A stretch of 64,000 bases of DNA from F23-B02 sp963620985. Its GTDB lineage: Bacteria > Bacillota > Clostridia > Oscillospirales > Oscillospiraceae. The stretch is from the NCBI GenBank assembly GCA_963620985.1, contig CAVFCI010000003.1, positions 1 through 64,000 of the forward strand, written 5' to 3'. Made by a program: the position numbers and the translations under genes. The number at the start of each line of letters is the position of its first letter. The stretch's first letter is position 1. Shown here in pieces: positions 42,005-50,359 of the stretch. The notes beneath the pieces are model-generated. The model ran no database searches. It was not told the DNA's origin and saw only the letters and a program-made list of their open reading frames with translations.

Positions 42005-42322
42005 ACGCTTCTCCTATACTTATATTGAAAGTGCCCGACCTGAAGCAATGGAACAAACCGATACATTTCGCTCTTTTTTACTGGCGCTTTTAGTCTGCAC
42101 CTATACGTTGATTGCGGTATCCCGTCAGCTTAAACCGTAACGTTTCGCGTCCCGCGAGTGCGGAGCTGTGTTGTTGCAGCATCTCAAAAGCTGCCGTGTC
42201 AGCCGACAGGCTGACGGATGAGGTGTTATGAAATCGCGGCGACAGCCGCACACCTCCGGCTATCAGCTATCAGCTCTCAGCTGGCGCTTCAGCGCCGCTG
42301 CCTCAATGCGCCACTGAAAAAG
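42005..42322. repeat. Composite dispersed repeat upstream of mutS
   Basis: A decayed copy (about 42005-42072) is followed by a clearer one: edge TTTACTGGCGCTTTTAGTCT, GCGTCCCGCGAGTGCGGAGC, a partial GACGGATGAGGTG module, AGCTATCAGCTCTCAGCTGG and right edge CTCAATGCGCCACTGAAAAA. The right edge carries the stop and last codons of the gene at 42303. No other gene is seen in this gap. Confidence 0.8.
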
Positions 42323-42854
42323 CATTGGACCACGCCTCGTCCATTGCGGGCTTGAACCTCTCGGGCAAAAAGCGCATGAACTCCTCCCAAGTGTTGTCGG
42401 CATAGCTGAAATAAAACACGCCCTTTTCGACATACTCGGGAAATTCCTTTTTCTCCCTATCGGTAAGCTCATGGTCGGAGACATAGCACCACCACGAAAG
42501 GCGCGTTTTTTCCATGCCGCAGCAGACGGCCTCGTCCCAGCCGAGGCGGTACTCGCGGCTGTTGTCGCCGCCGGTGCGGAAGATGAGCCACTGCTCGGTG
42601 AAGGAGATGTTCGCAAAGCCGAAGGTGGACTCGGAAATGAAGCGCGAGGCGAACAGCCAGATGACCGACAGCACCGCGAAGATTATCGCAAGCCCGCGAA
42701 ACGGCACGAGCGCCGGAACGAAAATGCCCAGCAGTGCGACTATTATGCCCGCCGGCAGCAGGACGAGCCCCGCGTAAAAGAAGCCCTTTAATATGTTCGA
42801 GGGGAAGCGCAGCGACTGCGACACCTGATATCTTTTGAGTTTTTCGCTTTTCAT
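42303..42854 (-). CDS. Two-helix membrane protein, YcxB-like
   Basis: 183 aa. Two adjacent hydrophobic helices (about 25-70) are followed by a soluble part with LIFRTGGDNSREYRLGWDEAV and GVFYFSYADNTWEEFMRFLPERF, which resembles YcxB-type PH-like domains. Function unknown. The start overlaps the miaB stop (ATGA), so the two are cotranslated. The last residues (FSVAH) and stop fall inside the repeat edge. Confidence 0.65.
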   Translation of the reverse strand: MKSEKLKRYQVSQSLRFPSNILKGFFYAGLVLLPAGIIVALLGIFVPALVPFRGLAIIFAVLSVIWLFASRFISESTFGFANISFTEQWLIFRTGGDNSREYRLGWDEAVCCGMEKTRLSWWCYVSDHELTDREKKEFPEYVEKGVFYFSYADNTWEEFMRFLPERFKPAMDEAWSNAFSVAH

Positions 42855-44269
42855 TGTTCTCCGACCTTTCCGTAGAGCGCCCATGTGTTGCCCGATACTA
42901 TCTCAACGTCTATGAATTTTCCTATCAGCGACTTGTCGCCGGATAAATGCACGAGCCTGCCGCCGTTGGTGCGTGAGGAGAGGTTATACTCCGGCTTTCC
43001 CGTCTCGCCGTCAACGAGGACGCGGACGATCCTGCCGATATACTCGGCGTGCTTTTCGGCGGAAACGCGGTTTGCCGCCTCCAGCAGCTTATCGAATCTG
43101 CGCTGCTTATCCTCGCGTGTGGCGGCATCCGGCATGCTCGCCGCCGGAGTTCCGACGCGCTTGGAGTAGATGAAGGTGAACATCGCGTCGTAGCGCACCT
43201 CGTCGCAGAGCCTTATCGTATCCTCAAACTCCTCGTCCGTCTCGCCGGGGAAGCCGACGATGATGTCCGTCGTCAGGACGAGGTCGGGCATATAGCTGCG
43301 GGCAAGGCGAACCTTTTCAAGGTAGCGCTCGGAGGTGTAGCTGCGGTTCATTGCGCGCAGGACACGGTCATTGCCCGACTGCACGGGCAGATGCAGCTGA
43401 TGCGCGCATTTTTGGCACTCGGCCATTGTCCTGAAGAGCTTTTCCGTCGCGTCCTTGGGGTGGCTTGTCATGAAGCGGATGAGAAACTCGCCGGGAATGT
43501 CGTTTATCATGCGGATGAGGTCGGCGAAATCAACGTCAGCGCCGAGATCCTTACCGTAGGAGTTTACGTTCTGCCCCAGCAGCGTAATGTCCTTGCAGCC
43601 GCTTTCGACAAGCTGCCTTGCCTCGGCGACGATGTCCTCGGGACGGCGCGAGCGCTCCCTGCCGCGGACGTAGGGCACGACGCAGTAGGTGCAGAAATTA
43701 TTGCAGCCGTACATGATCGAAAGCCATGCCTTCACGCTGCTGTCGCGGCGCAGGGGCATGCCCTCGGCGACATAGCCGTCGCTTTTCTCGGTCGCAAAAA
43801 CGCGCCTGTGCCCCGACATGACCCTCAGTAGCAGCTCGGGAAAGCGCCACAGCTCGTGCGGGCCGAAGACGAGATCGACGACGGGGTAGGACCTCTTTAT
43901 TTTCTCCGTCATATGCTCCTGCTGCACCATGCAGCCGCACACGGCGATTATCTGATCGGGGCGCTGCTTCTTGCTGTGGTTGAGCTGCCCGACGTTTCCG
44001 AGCACACGCATCTCCGCGTGCTCGCGCACCGCGCAGGTGTTCACGACAATAACGTCGGCCTCGAACTCGTCCTGCGTGAAGGCGTAGCCCATCTCGGCGA
44101 GGTAGCCGCGCAGCTTTTCGCTGTCGGCCTCGTTCTGCTGGCAGCCGTAGGTATCGACCATAGCCAGCGGGTGCGCCTTTTCCGAGACGAAGCTCTCATA
44201 TATCTCGCGGCAGATATCCTCCTGCCGGCGAATTTCCTCAATGCTTATCTCTTTTCTTTCGTATGCCAT
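42851..44269 (-). CDS. miaB: tRNA methylthiotransferase MiaB
   Basis: 472-aa radical-SAM enzyme that methylthiolates i6A37 in tRNA, acting after MiaA (encoded at 46244). Domains: the N-terminal UPF0004 domain with cluster cysteines (DTYGCQQNEADSE, VVNTCAVREHAE, AVCGCMVQQ), the radical-SAM core with CxxxCxxC as CNNFCTYC, and a C-terminal TRAM domain. AAGGA lies about 8 bp before the chosen ATG; the frame extends to 44287. Confidence 0.96.
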   Translation of the reverse strand: MAYERKEISIEEIRRQEDICREIYESFVSEKAHPLAMVDTYGCQQNEADSEKLRGYLAEMGYAFTQDEFEADVIVVNTCAVREHAEMRVLGNVGQLNHSKKQRPDQIIAVCGCMVQQEHMTEKIKRSYPVVDLVFGPHELWRFPELLLRVMSGHRRVFATEKSDGYVAEGMPLRRDSSVKAWLSIMYGCNNFCTYCVVPYVRGRERSRRPEDIVAEARQLVESGCKDITLLGQNVNSYGKDLGADVDFADLIRMINDIPGEFLIRFMTSHPKDATEKLFRTMAECQKCAHQLHLPVQSGNDRVLRAMNRSYTSERYLEKVRLARSYMPDLVLTTDIIVGFPGETDEEFEDTIRLCDEVRYDAMFTFIYSKRVGTPAASMPDAATREDKQRRFDKLLEAANRVSAEKHAEYIGRIVRVLVDGETGKPEYNLSSRTNGGRLVHLSGDKSLIGKFIDVEIVSGNTWALYGKVGEQ

Positions 44270-44379
44270 TTCTGAGTTCCTTAACAAATTAATGTGTCTT
44301 ATTATATTAACATAAAATCAGTGGAATTTTCAACACAAATCATGTATAATAGCTTAATTAACAATTACGAGGTTATTAC

Positions 44380-46242
44380 ATGACACGCATTAACATTCTC
44401 CCGCCGCTGCTGGCCGATATGATCGCTGCCGGAGAGGTCGTCGAGCGTCCCGCCTCGGTCATAAAGGAGCTTATGGAAAACTCCTTTGACGCGGGCGCGA
44501 AAAAGCTGACGGTCGAGTTCAAGAGCGGCGGAGCGACTTACATAAAAATATCCGACGACGGCTGCGGCATGAGCCCCGAGGACGCGGGCATAGCCTTCAT
44601 GCGTCACGCGACGAGCAAGCTGCACGACGAGAAGGGGCTGGAGGCCATCGGCACGATGGGCTTCCGTGGCGAGGCGCTGGCCGCCATAGCCGCAGTGAGC
44701 CGCATAGAGCTCGTAACGCGAGAAAAGGGCGCGGCTGAGGGCGTGCGCGTCACGGTCCAGGCCGGAGATATAGTCGATATGTCGCCCTGCGGCTGCCCCG
44801 AGGGCACGACGATAACGGTGCGCGATATCTTCCACAACACCCCTGCACGGCTGAAATTTTTAAAATCCGACCGCTCGGAGGCCTCGGCCTGCATAGCGGC
44901 GGCGATGCACTGCGCCCTCGGCAGACCCGAGGTCTCGGTGCGCTTAAAGCGCGACGGCGAGGAGGTGTTCTTCACCCCCGGCGACGGGCGCGGCGACTCG
45001 GCGGTGTACGCGCTCTTAGGGCGCGAGGTCTCACGCGGGATGCTGCCCGTTTCCGGCAAAGCAGAGGCGATGTCCCTCACGGGCTTTACCTCATCTCCCG
45101 CCTTCGGGCGCGGCAACCGCGCAAACCAGCATTTTTACTGCAACGGCAGATACATAAAGTCGGTGCTGCTGCAATCGGCGGTCGAGCAGGCGTACAGGAA
45201 CACGCTCCTGACGGGACGCTTTCCCTCCTGCGTGCTGTATCTTGAGCTGTCAAACGGCGCTGTGGACGTGAACGTGCACCCCGCCAAGACCGAGGTCAAG
45301 TTCTCCGACGAGAAAAAGGTCTTCGACCTCGTTTATCAGACGGTGCGCGCCTGCCTTGAAAATGAGCAGAAGCCCGTCGAGATAGCTCTCTCGGAGGGGA
45401 CGCGCCGCGCCGTTTCCGAGCCCAAGCCCGACTTCTTCCGCAGCATGTCCTCGGACGAATACAGGACAAGAGCCGCAGCCTCGGGCTCGGCAAAGGAGCG
45501 GCGGCAGGCTCCCGTTTTCAGAGCGCCGCCGGCGTATGAAAAGCCTGCTGCGGCAAGGGAATTGGCTCCGAAAACGAACGTTTCGACAAAAAACGACAGT
45601 TTTCCTGCATATTCGCCCGCTCCGGCGCAGGCGGATGTTGAAAAAACGGTTGAAAATGTTGAAAAAATCAGCACTCCGGCCTGCCGCGTGATCGGCGAGG
45701 CGCTGGACACCTACATCATTGCGGAGATCGGCGAGGAGCTTATGCTCATCGACAAGCACGCGGCGCACGAGCGCATGATATTCGACCGGCTCAAGGCGCA
45801 GGACAGACAGATAATGAGCCAGACCCTGCTTTCGCCGGTCATCCTCCGGCCAACGGCGGAGGATGCGGAGCTGCTCGACAAAAACGCCGGGCTTCTCGAC
45901 GAGCTGGGCTTTGAGGTCGAGCCCTTCGGCCAGAGCGCCTATGCCGTGCGCGCCGTGCCGGACGACGTTGACGCAGCCGAGGCCGCGTCCGCGCTTGAGG
46001 AGATATGCGAGAAGCTGCGCGGCGGCGCGGAGGTCTCGGCGCAGTCTGCCCGCGACGAGATACTGCACACCGTGGCCTGCAAGGCGGCGATAAAGGCCGG
46101 CAGGCGGCACGATGCTGCCGAGCTTGAGCGCATAGCGGCAGCCGTCGCCTCCGGCGAGGTCAGATACTGCCCACACGGCAGACCCGTGTCCGCAAGGCTC
46201 ACGAAAAAGCAGCTCGATAAATTTTTCAGCAGGATAGTGTGA
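44380..46242 (+). CDS. mutL: DNA mismatch repair protein MutL
   Basis: 620 aa. The GHKL ATPase N-terminus has ENSFDAGAKKL, DDGCGM, TSKLHDEKGLEAIGTMGFRGEAL and NTPARLKFLK. A variable linker (about 345-430) leads to a C-terminal endonuclease domain with DKHAAHERMIFD, ACKAAIKAG and CPHGRP metal-site motifs, so it nicks DNA itself, as expected in a bacterium without MutH. A TATAAT box at 44345-44350 lies 30 bp upstream, with a poor -35. It begins the mutL-miaA-hfq run. Confidence 0.97.
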   Translation: MTRINILPPLLADMIAAGEVVERPASVIKELMENSFDAGAKKLTVEFKSGGATYIKISDDGCGMSPEDAGIAFMRHATSKLHDEKGLEAIGTMGFRGEALAAIAAVSRIELVTREKGAAEGVRVTVQAGDIVDMSPCGCPEGTTITVRDIFHNTPARLKFLKSDRSEASACIAAAMHCALGRPEVSVRLKRDGEEVFFTPGDGRGDSAVYALLGREVSRGMLPVSGKAEAMSLTGFTSSPAFGRGNRANQHFYCNGRYIKSVLLQSAVEQAYRNTLLTGRFPSCVLYLELSNGAVDVNVHPAKTEVKFSDEKKVFDLVYQTVRACLENEQKPVEIALSEGTRRAVSEPKPDFFRSMSSDEYRTRAAASGSAKERRQAPVFRAPPAYEKPAAARELAPKTNVSTKNDSFPAYSPAPAQADVEKTVENVEKISTPACRVIGEALDTYIIAEIGEELMLIDKHAAHERMIFDRLKAQDRQIMSQTLLSPVILRPTAEDAELLDKNAGLLDELGFEVEPFGQSAYAVRAVPDDVDAAEAASALEEICEKLRGGAEVSAQSARDEILHTVACKAAIKAGRRHDAAELERIAAAVASGEVRYCPHGRPVSARLTKKQLDKFFSRIV

Positions 46243-46243
46243 T

Positions 46244-47185
46244 ATGGCCGAAAAAATTCTTGTTATAACAGGCCCGACGGCGACGGGCAAAACGCGCCTT
46301 TCCGTCGAGCTTGCAAAGACCCTCGGCGGCGAGATCGTCTCTGCCGACTCCATGCAGGTCTACCGCGGCATGGACATAGGCACGGCCAAGGTGACACAGG
46401 ACGAGATGCAGGGCGTTGCGCACCACATGATAGATGTGGCCGAGCCCTCGGAGGACTACTCCGTCTCGCGCTATGTCGCCGAAGCGGACGCGGCTGTGCG
46501 CGATATCCTCGCACGAGGCAGGCTGCCCATAATAGCGGGCGGCACGAACCTGTATATAGACTCGCTCATCGCGGGGATCGGCTTTGCCGAAAGAGCGGAG
46601 GATGCCGCCCTGCGCGAGAGCCTGAACGCACGCTATGACGAGCTCGGCGGCGAGGCGATGCTCGAATATCTTCGCGGCTTTGACCCCGAGCGGGCTTCCA
46701 GACTACATCCCGCCGACAAGCGCCGCATAGTCCGCGCCGTTGAGGTCTACACCCTCACGGGGCAGACGATAACGCAGCACGACGAGGAGACAAAAAAGCG
46801 CCCGAGGCGCTACGACGCGATAAAGCTCGCTCTGAGCTTTGCCGACCGCGCCGCGCTCTACGGCAGGATAAACGAGCGCGTCGATAAAATGGTCTCCGAC
46901 GGTCTTTTTGACGAGGTACGCTCGCTGCTCGAGGGCGGGCTTACGCCCGACTGCACGGCGATGCAGGCCATAGGCTATAAAGAGCCCGCCGCGTACCTGC
47001 GCGGCGAAATGTCAAGGGACGAGGCCGTGGAGCTGATAAAGCTCTCCTCGCGGCGCTACGCCAAGCGGCAGCTGACATGGCTGCGGCGCGACGACGGCGT
47101 GTGGTGGTACCTCTGGCCGGAAAAGCCCGATTTTAATGCCGCACGACAGGCTTCGACCGAATATTTACGCTCCCGTGGTTTATAG
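46244..47185 (+). CDS. miaA: tRNA dimethylallyltransferase MiaA
   Basis: 313-aa enzyme that prenylates A37 of tRNAs reading U-initial codons. The P-loop is GPTATGKTRLS; other motifs are SADSMQVYRGMDIGTAKVT, GGTNLYIDSLI, DKRRIVRAVEVY and QAIGYKE. It starts 2 bp after mutL. The order mutL-miaA-hfq is common in bacteria. Confidence 0.97.
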   Translation: MAEKILVITGPTATGKTRLSVELAKTLGGEIVSADSMQVYRGMDIGTAKVTQDEMQGVAHHMIDVAEPSEDYSVSRYVAEADAAVRDILARGRLPIIAGGTNLYIDSLIAGIGFAERAEDAALRESLNARYDELGGEAMLEYLRGFDPERASRLHPADKRRIVRAVEVYTLTGQTITQHDEETKKRPRRYDAIKLALSFADRAALYGRINERVDKMVSDGLFDEVRSLLEGGLTPDCTAMQAIGYKEPAAYLRGEMSRDEAVELIKLSSRRYAKRQLTWLRRDDGVWWYLWPEKPDFNAARQASTEYLRSRGL

Positions 47186-47224
47186 TGTTCCTGTCACAAA
47201 ACTACATAGACAGGAGCAGAAAAA

Positions 47225-47452
47225 ATGCAGAAGACACAGAACCTACAGGACGCATTCCTCAATCAGCTTCGCCGCGAACGGGCGCTTATCACGGTGTTTC
47301 TCGTAAACGGCTTTCAGATGCACGGCGTTATCCGCGCCTACGACGGCTTCACGGTCGTGCTCGACTCCGAGGGCAGGCAGCAGCTTATCTATAAGCACGC
47401 GATATCGACGATAATCCCGCCGAGACCCATCGAGCTCAGACCCGAGGCGTGA
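47225..47452 (+). CDS. hfq: RNA chaperone Hfq
   Basis: 75-aa Sm-like protein forming hexameric rings that pair small RNAs with mRNAs. Sm1 is FLVNGFQMHGVIRAYDGFTVVL; Sm2 is IYKHAISTIIP, in which YKHA corresponds to the YKH motif. There is no long C-terminal tail. Its stop overlaps the next start (GTGA). Confidence 0.97.
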   Translation: MQKTQNLQDAFLNQLRRERALITVFLVNGFQMHGVIRAYDGFTVVLDSEGRQQLIYKHAISTIIPPRPIELRPEA

Positions 47453-48219
47453 AGGGCGCGGCATATCTGCGATACGCCGCCTGCGCGGTGTTTCTTGCCG
47501 CCTGCGCATGGACGCTGGCCTTTTTCATGGCGCGTGAGCAGTCGCCGGAGACGGTGACTGCCCGGCGGGTCGGGACGGAGCTTGCGATCACTGCCGAGGG
47601 CTTTATCCTGCGCGACGAGTGCGTCGTGTACGGCGATGAGTCTGCCCGCCTCACGCACAAGACGGGCGACAGGGTCACGGGCGGCAGCGTGCTTGCCGTG
47701 ACGGAGGACGGGGAAAGCATTTACGCGCCCTGCGGCGGCATTTTCAGCAGCCTCGTTGACGGCTACGAGGGCGCAGCGCCGGAGGATATCCACTCCGCAG
47801 AGCCTGCCTCCGTGGAGGGCGCGCTGGGGCGTATCGTATCCGGCGGCTGGTGCTTTGCCGCGGAAACGGCGGAATTCGACAAGCTTCGACAGGGGCAGAG
47901 CGTTTTGCTCTCGCTGCCGGAAAAGTGCGCGGCGACGGTCGTTTCAGCCGAAAACGGCAGGATAGTCCTGCGCTGCCGCGCCGGACTTGAGAGCGTTGTA
48001 AATACGCGCCGCGCAGTATTCAGGATAAGCCTTTCCGAAACGCAGGGGATAAAGGTCCCCGAGGAGGCGCTGCACTGTGACGCGGACGGGCTGTTTGTCT
48101 ATGTCCTGCGCGCCGGCATCCCCGAGCGCTGCGGAGTCGAGCTTCTCCTCTCCCGCGAGGACTATTGCCTCGTCAGGGAGGGCGAGCTGAGAGAAAACAT
48201 GCAGATCATTATAAAGTAA
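47449..48219 (+). CDS. HlyD/membrane-fusion-like protein of the division cluster
   Basis: 256 aa. An N-terminal membrane anchor (about 8-27) is followed by an extracytoplasmic beta-rich region with biotinyl-lipoyl-like turns (THKTGDRVTGGSVLAV, YAPCGGIFSS). This matches the small HlyD-like proteins found beside yggS-sepF-divIVA in Clostridia; the role is not known. GTG start overlapping hfq. No transporter gene adjoins, so a true efflux-adaptor role is doubtful. Confidence 0.65.
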   Translation: MKGAAYLRYAACAVFLAACAWTLAFFMAREQSPETVTARRVGTELAITAEGFILRDECVVYGDESARLTHKTGDRVTGGSVLAVTEDGESIYAPCGGIFSSLVDGYEGAAPEDIHSAEPASVEGALGRIVSGGWCFAAETAEFDKLRQGQSVLLSLPEKCAATVVSAENGRIVLRCRAGLESVVNTRRAVFRISLSETQGIKVPEEALHCDADGLFVYVLRAGIPERCGVELLLSREDYCLVREGELRENMQIIIK

Positions 48220-48232
48220 AGCAGGGATAAAA

Positions 48233-48925
48233 ATGAGCATTGCAGAAAACGTAAAAGAGGTAAAGCGGCGCGTGGCCGAGGCCGCGGTGAGAAGCGGCAG
48301 AGCGCCGGAGGAGGTGCGCCTGTGCGCGGCGACGAAGATGAACGACGCTGCCCGCGTGCGCGAGGCGATAGAGGCCGGAGTCGATATCTGCGGCGAGAAC
48401 CGCGTGCAGGAGCTGACGGAAAAGTACGAGCAGGGCGCGTATACGGGCTGCCCGCTGCACTTTATCGGCCATTTGCAGAAAAACAAGGTGAAATATCTCA
48501 TAGGACGGGTGCAGCTGATAGAGTCGGTGGACTGCATGGAGCTTCTGGAGGCGATAGACAAAAGAGCCGCTTCGATGGGGCTGCTGCAGGATGTGCTGCT
48601 GGAGGTGAACGTCGGCGGCGAGGCGGCAAAGTCCGGCTTTGCGCCCGATGCGATCATGAAATACCTGCCTCAAATGGTTCAATTTTCCTCTGTAAGGGTG
48701 CGCGGATTGATGGCAATACCCCCGATTTGCGAAAAAACGGAAGAAATTCGCCCATATTTTCGCACAATGAAGCAGCTTTTTATTGACATTGGCGCAAAAA
48801 AATACGATAATGTCTCCATGGACTTTCTGTCCATGGGCATGAGCGCGGATTTTGAGACCGCGATCGAGGAGGGCGCGAACATTGTCCGCGTCGGCACCGG
48901 CATCTTCGGTGCAAGACATTACTGA
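48233..48925 (+). CDS. YggS-family PLP-binding protein
   Basis: 230-aa PLP homeostasis protein (YggS/YlmE/PROSC). The PLP lysine is in CAATKMNDAA; other motifs are GENRVQELTEKYE, HFIGHLQKNKVK, LEVNVGGEAAKSGF, and the C-terminal SMGMSADFETAIEEGANIVRVGTGIFG. It has no known catalytic activity and controls free PLP. It sits immediately upstream of sepF, as in many Firmicutes. Confidence 0.95.
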   Translation: MSIAENVKEVKRRVAEAAVRSGRAPEEVRLCAATKMNDAARVREAIEAGVDICGENRVQELTEKYEQGAYTGCPLHFIGHLQKNKVKYLIGRVQLIESVDCMELLEAIDKRAASMGLLQDVLLEVNVGGEAAKSGFAPDAIMKYLPQMVQFSSVRVRGLMAIPPICEKTEEIRPYFRTMKQLFIDIGAKKYDNVSMDFLSMGMSADFETAIEEGANIVRVGTGIFGARHY

Positions 48926-48944
48926 GAATGAGGGAGGCTGTGCA

Positions 48945-49424
48945 ATGGCTTGGCTTGACAATATACGCAACGCTATGCACCCTTACGATGATGATTATAT
49001 AGAAAACGAGGAGCGCGCCGCCGAGGAGGAGCTTTCCCGCGAGGACGAGGCTCCGGCGGAGGAGAGCTTTGAGGATCGTCAGCCGCGTCCCGTTTTTTCG
49101 CGGCGCGAGCCCAAGCAGCAGAGCTATGCTCCCCCCGCGCAGGAAAAGCAGAAGATGAAGCTCAAGTTCGTGCGCCCCGAGCAGTTCGACGAGGCCGCCG
49201 ATATAGCCGACAGCCTTCGTGCGCGTCAGGCGGTGCTTATGAATCTTGAGATGACCGAAACGGAGACGGCACGCAGACTGCTCGACTTTCTGTCCGGCGC
49301 TGCCTACGCTCTCGGCGGCAGGGTCATGAGGGTTTCCGCGCAGGCGTATATAATCGCTCCCACGAACGTCGATCTCGTAGGCGACGCGGTTGCCGACTTC
49401 GAGAGCGCGGGGCTTTATTTCTGA
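48945..49424 (+). CDS. sepF: Cell division protein SepF
   Basis: 159-aa FtsZ-binding, membrane-bending division protein. The short amphipathic N-terminus (MAWLDNIRNAM) is followed by an acidic linker and the SepF core (about 75-158), with VLMNLEMTETETARRLLDFLSGAAYALGG and a C-terminal AYIIAPTNVDLVG. The start follows GAGGGAGG. It lies between yggS and divIVA. Confidence 0.95.
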   Translation: MAWLDNIRNAMHPYDDDYIENEERAAEEELSREDEAPAEESFEDRQPRPVFSRREPKQQSYAPPAQEKQKMKLKFVRPEQFDEAADIADSLRARQAVLMNLEMTETETARRLLDFLSGAAYALGGRVMRVSAQAYIIAPTNVDLVGDAVADFESAGLYF

Positions 49425-49458
49425 TAAACAGCAAGAACTGAAAGGTGGATTTTAAGAT

Positions 49459-50037
49459 ATGACTACTCCTCAGGAGATCCGTGAAAAGAGCTTTGACAAG
49501 GCCAGAAGCATGTTCGGCGGTTACGATATGGCGACCATCGACGAGTATCTTGAAGAGCTTGCAAACGATTTTGAGGCAATGCAGAAGGAAAACCTTGTCC
49601 TCAAAAGCAAGATGAAGGTGCTTGTTGACAAGATCGAGGAGTACCGCACGAACGAGAGCGCCCTGAATCAGGCAATCCTCTCGGCGCAGAAGCTCAGCGT
49701 TCAGATCGAAAACGACGCGAGGACCCGCGCCGCGAACATCGTCGCCGAGGCCGAGTCCAAGGCAGCCGCCCTGCTGGGCAATATCGACGACCGCATCGCG
49801 CAGGAGGAGTCTCGCCTTCAGGCCGCCAAGCTCAGCTCGGCAAAGTTCTTCGACGGTGCGCGTGAGCTGTGCCAGAAGCAGCTCCAGACGCTCGACACCC
49901 TTATGAAGGCCGCAGGCAGCGAGCTCAAGCCCGAGGCCATACGAATACCGAAGGAGCAGTCCGCTCCCGTTTCCGAACCCACTCCCGCGGATTCCGGCAA
50001 CACTCAGGTATTCAACTTTATAAAAGACGAGATCTGA
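49459..50037 (+). CDS. divIVA: DivIVA-like cell division/polarity protein
   Basis: 192 aa. The conserved N-terminal membrane-binding motif (PQEIREKSFDKARSMFGGYDMATIDEYLEE) is followed by coiled coils (about 25-140) and a short unstructured tail. It marks curved membrane at septa and poles. Some clostridial relatives have diverged functions. Followed by a terminator. Confidence 0.92.
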   Translation: MTTPQEIREKSFDKARSMFGGYDMATIDEYLEELANDFEAMQKENLVLKSKMKVLVDKIEEYRTNESALNQAILSAQKLSVQIENDARTRAANIVAEAESKAAALLGNIDDRIAQEESRLQAAKLSSAKFFDGARELCQKQLQTLDTLMKAAGSELKPEAIRIPKEQSAPVSEPTPADSGNTQVFNFIKDEI

Positions 50038-50089
50038 GTTTTTGCCGAAGCAGACGCTTCGGCTATCGGCATTTGTATTCGGGCAGTTC

Positions 50090-50120
50090 AAGGCGTGCGG
50101 AAACATCAGCACGCCTTTTT
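50090..50120 (+). terminator. Terminator after divIVA
   Basis: AAGGCGTGC (50090-50098) pairs with GCACGCCTT (50109-50117), followed by T5. A smaller GCCGAAG/CTTCGGC hairpin (50044-50063) precedes it. It ends the mutL-to-divIVA transcription unit. Confidence 0.88.
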
Positions 50121-50223
50121 CTTTTCAGTGCGCAAAAAAGTCACAGACTTTTTTGACACGCTGAAAATAAAGGGAACTTATCTTGCCCGTTCCGAAACGT
50201 ACAAATATTATCGGCAGAATAAA

Positions 50224-50253
50224 TTGACGGTATATTTAAAAATACTGTATAAT
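50224..50253 (+). promoter_or_regulatory. Promoter of ileS
   Basis: TTGACG (50224-50229), 18-bp spacer, TATAAT (50248-50253). About 105 bp of leader follows, made mostly of a repeat fragment. No T-box features (specifier loop, GGUGG-type motif) were found. Confidence 0.75.
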
Positions 50254-50257
50254 CTCC

Positions 50258-50345
50258 CGTTCCGCGAAACGTTATGGTTTTTGCCGTTGCTTCCGGTCGG
50301 GTCACCAACAACCGTATAGGTACAGACTAAATTCGTAACTAAAAA
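50258..50345. repeat. Dispersed repeat fragment in ileS leader
   Basis: It contains CGCGAAACGTTATGGTTTTT, a variant core CTTCCGGTCGGGTCACCAAC and CCGTATAGGTACAGACTAAA: the right arm of the repeat. It lies between the ileS promoter and ribosome binding site, so it is transcribed as 5' leader. Confidence 0.78.
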
Positions 50346-50359
50346 TGGAGGATAAATAT

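Noticed and set aside
50258..50359. T-box riboswitch upstream of ileS
   Set aside because: The leader is short and mostly a repeat fragment; no specifier stem or conserved T-box antiterminator sequence is visible.
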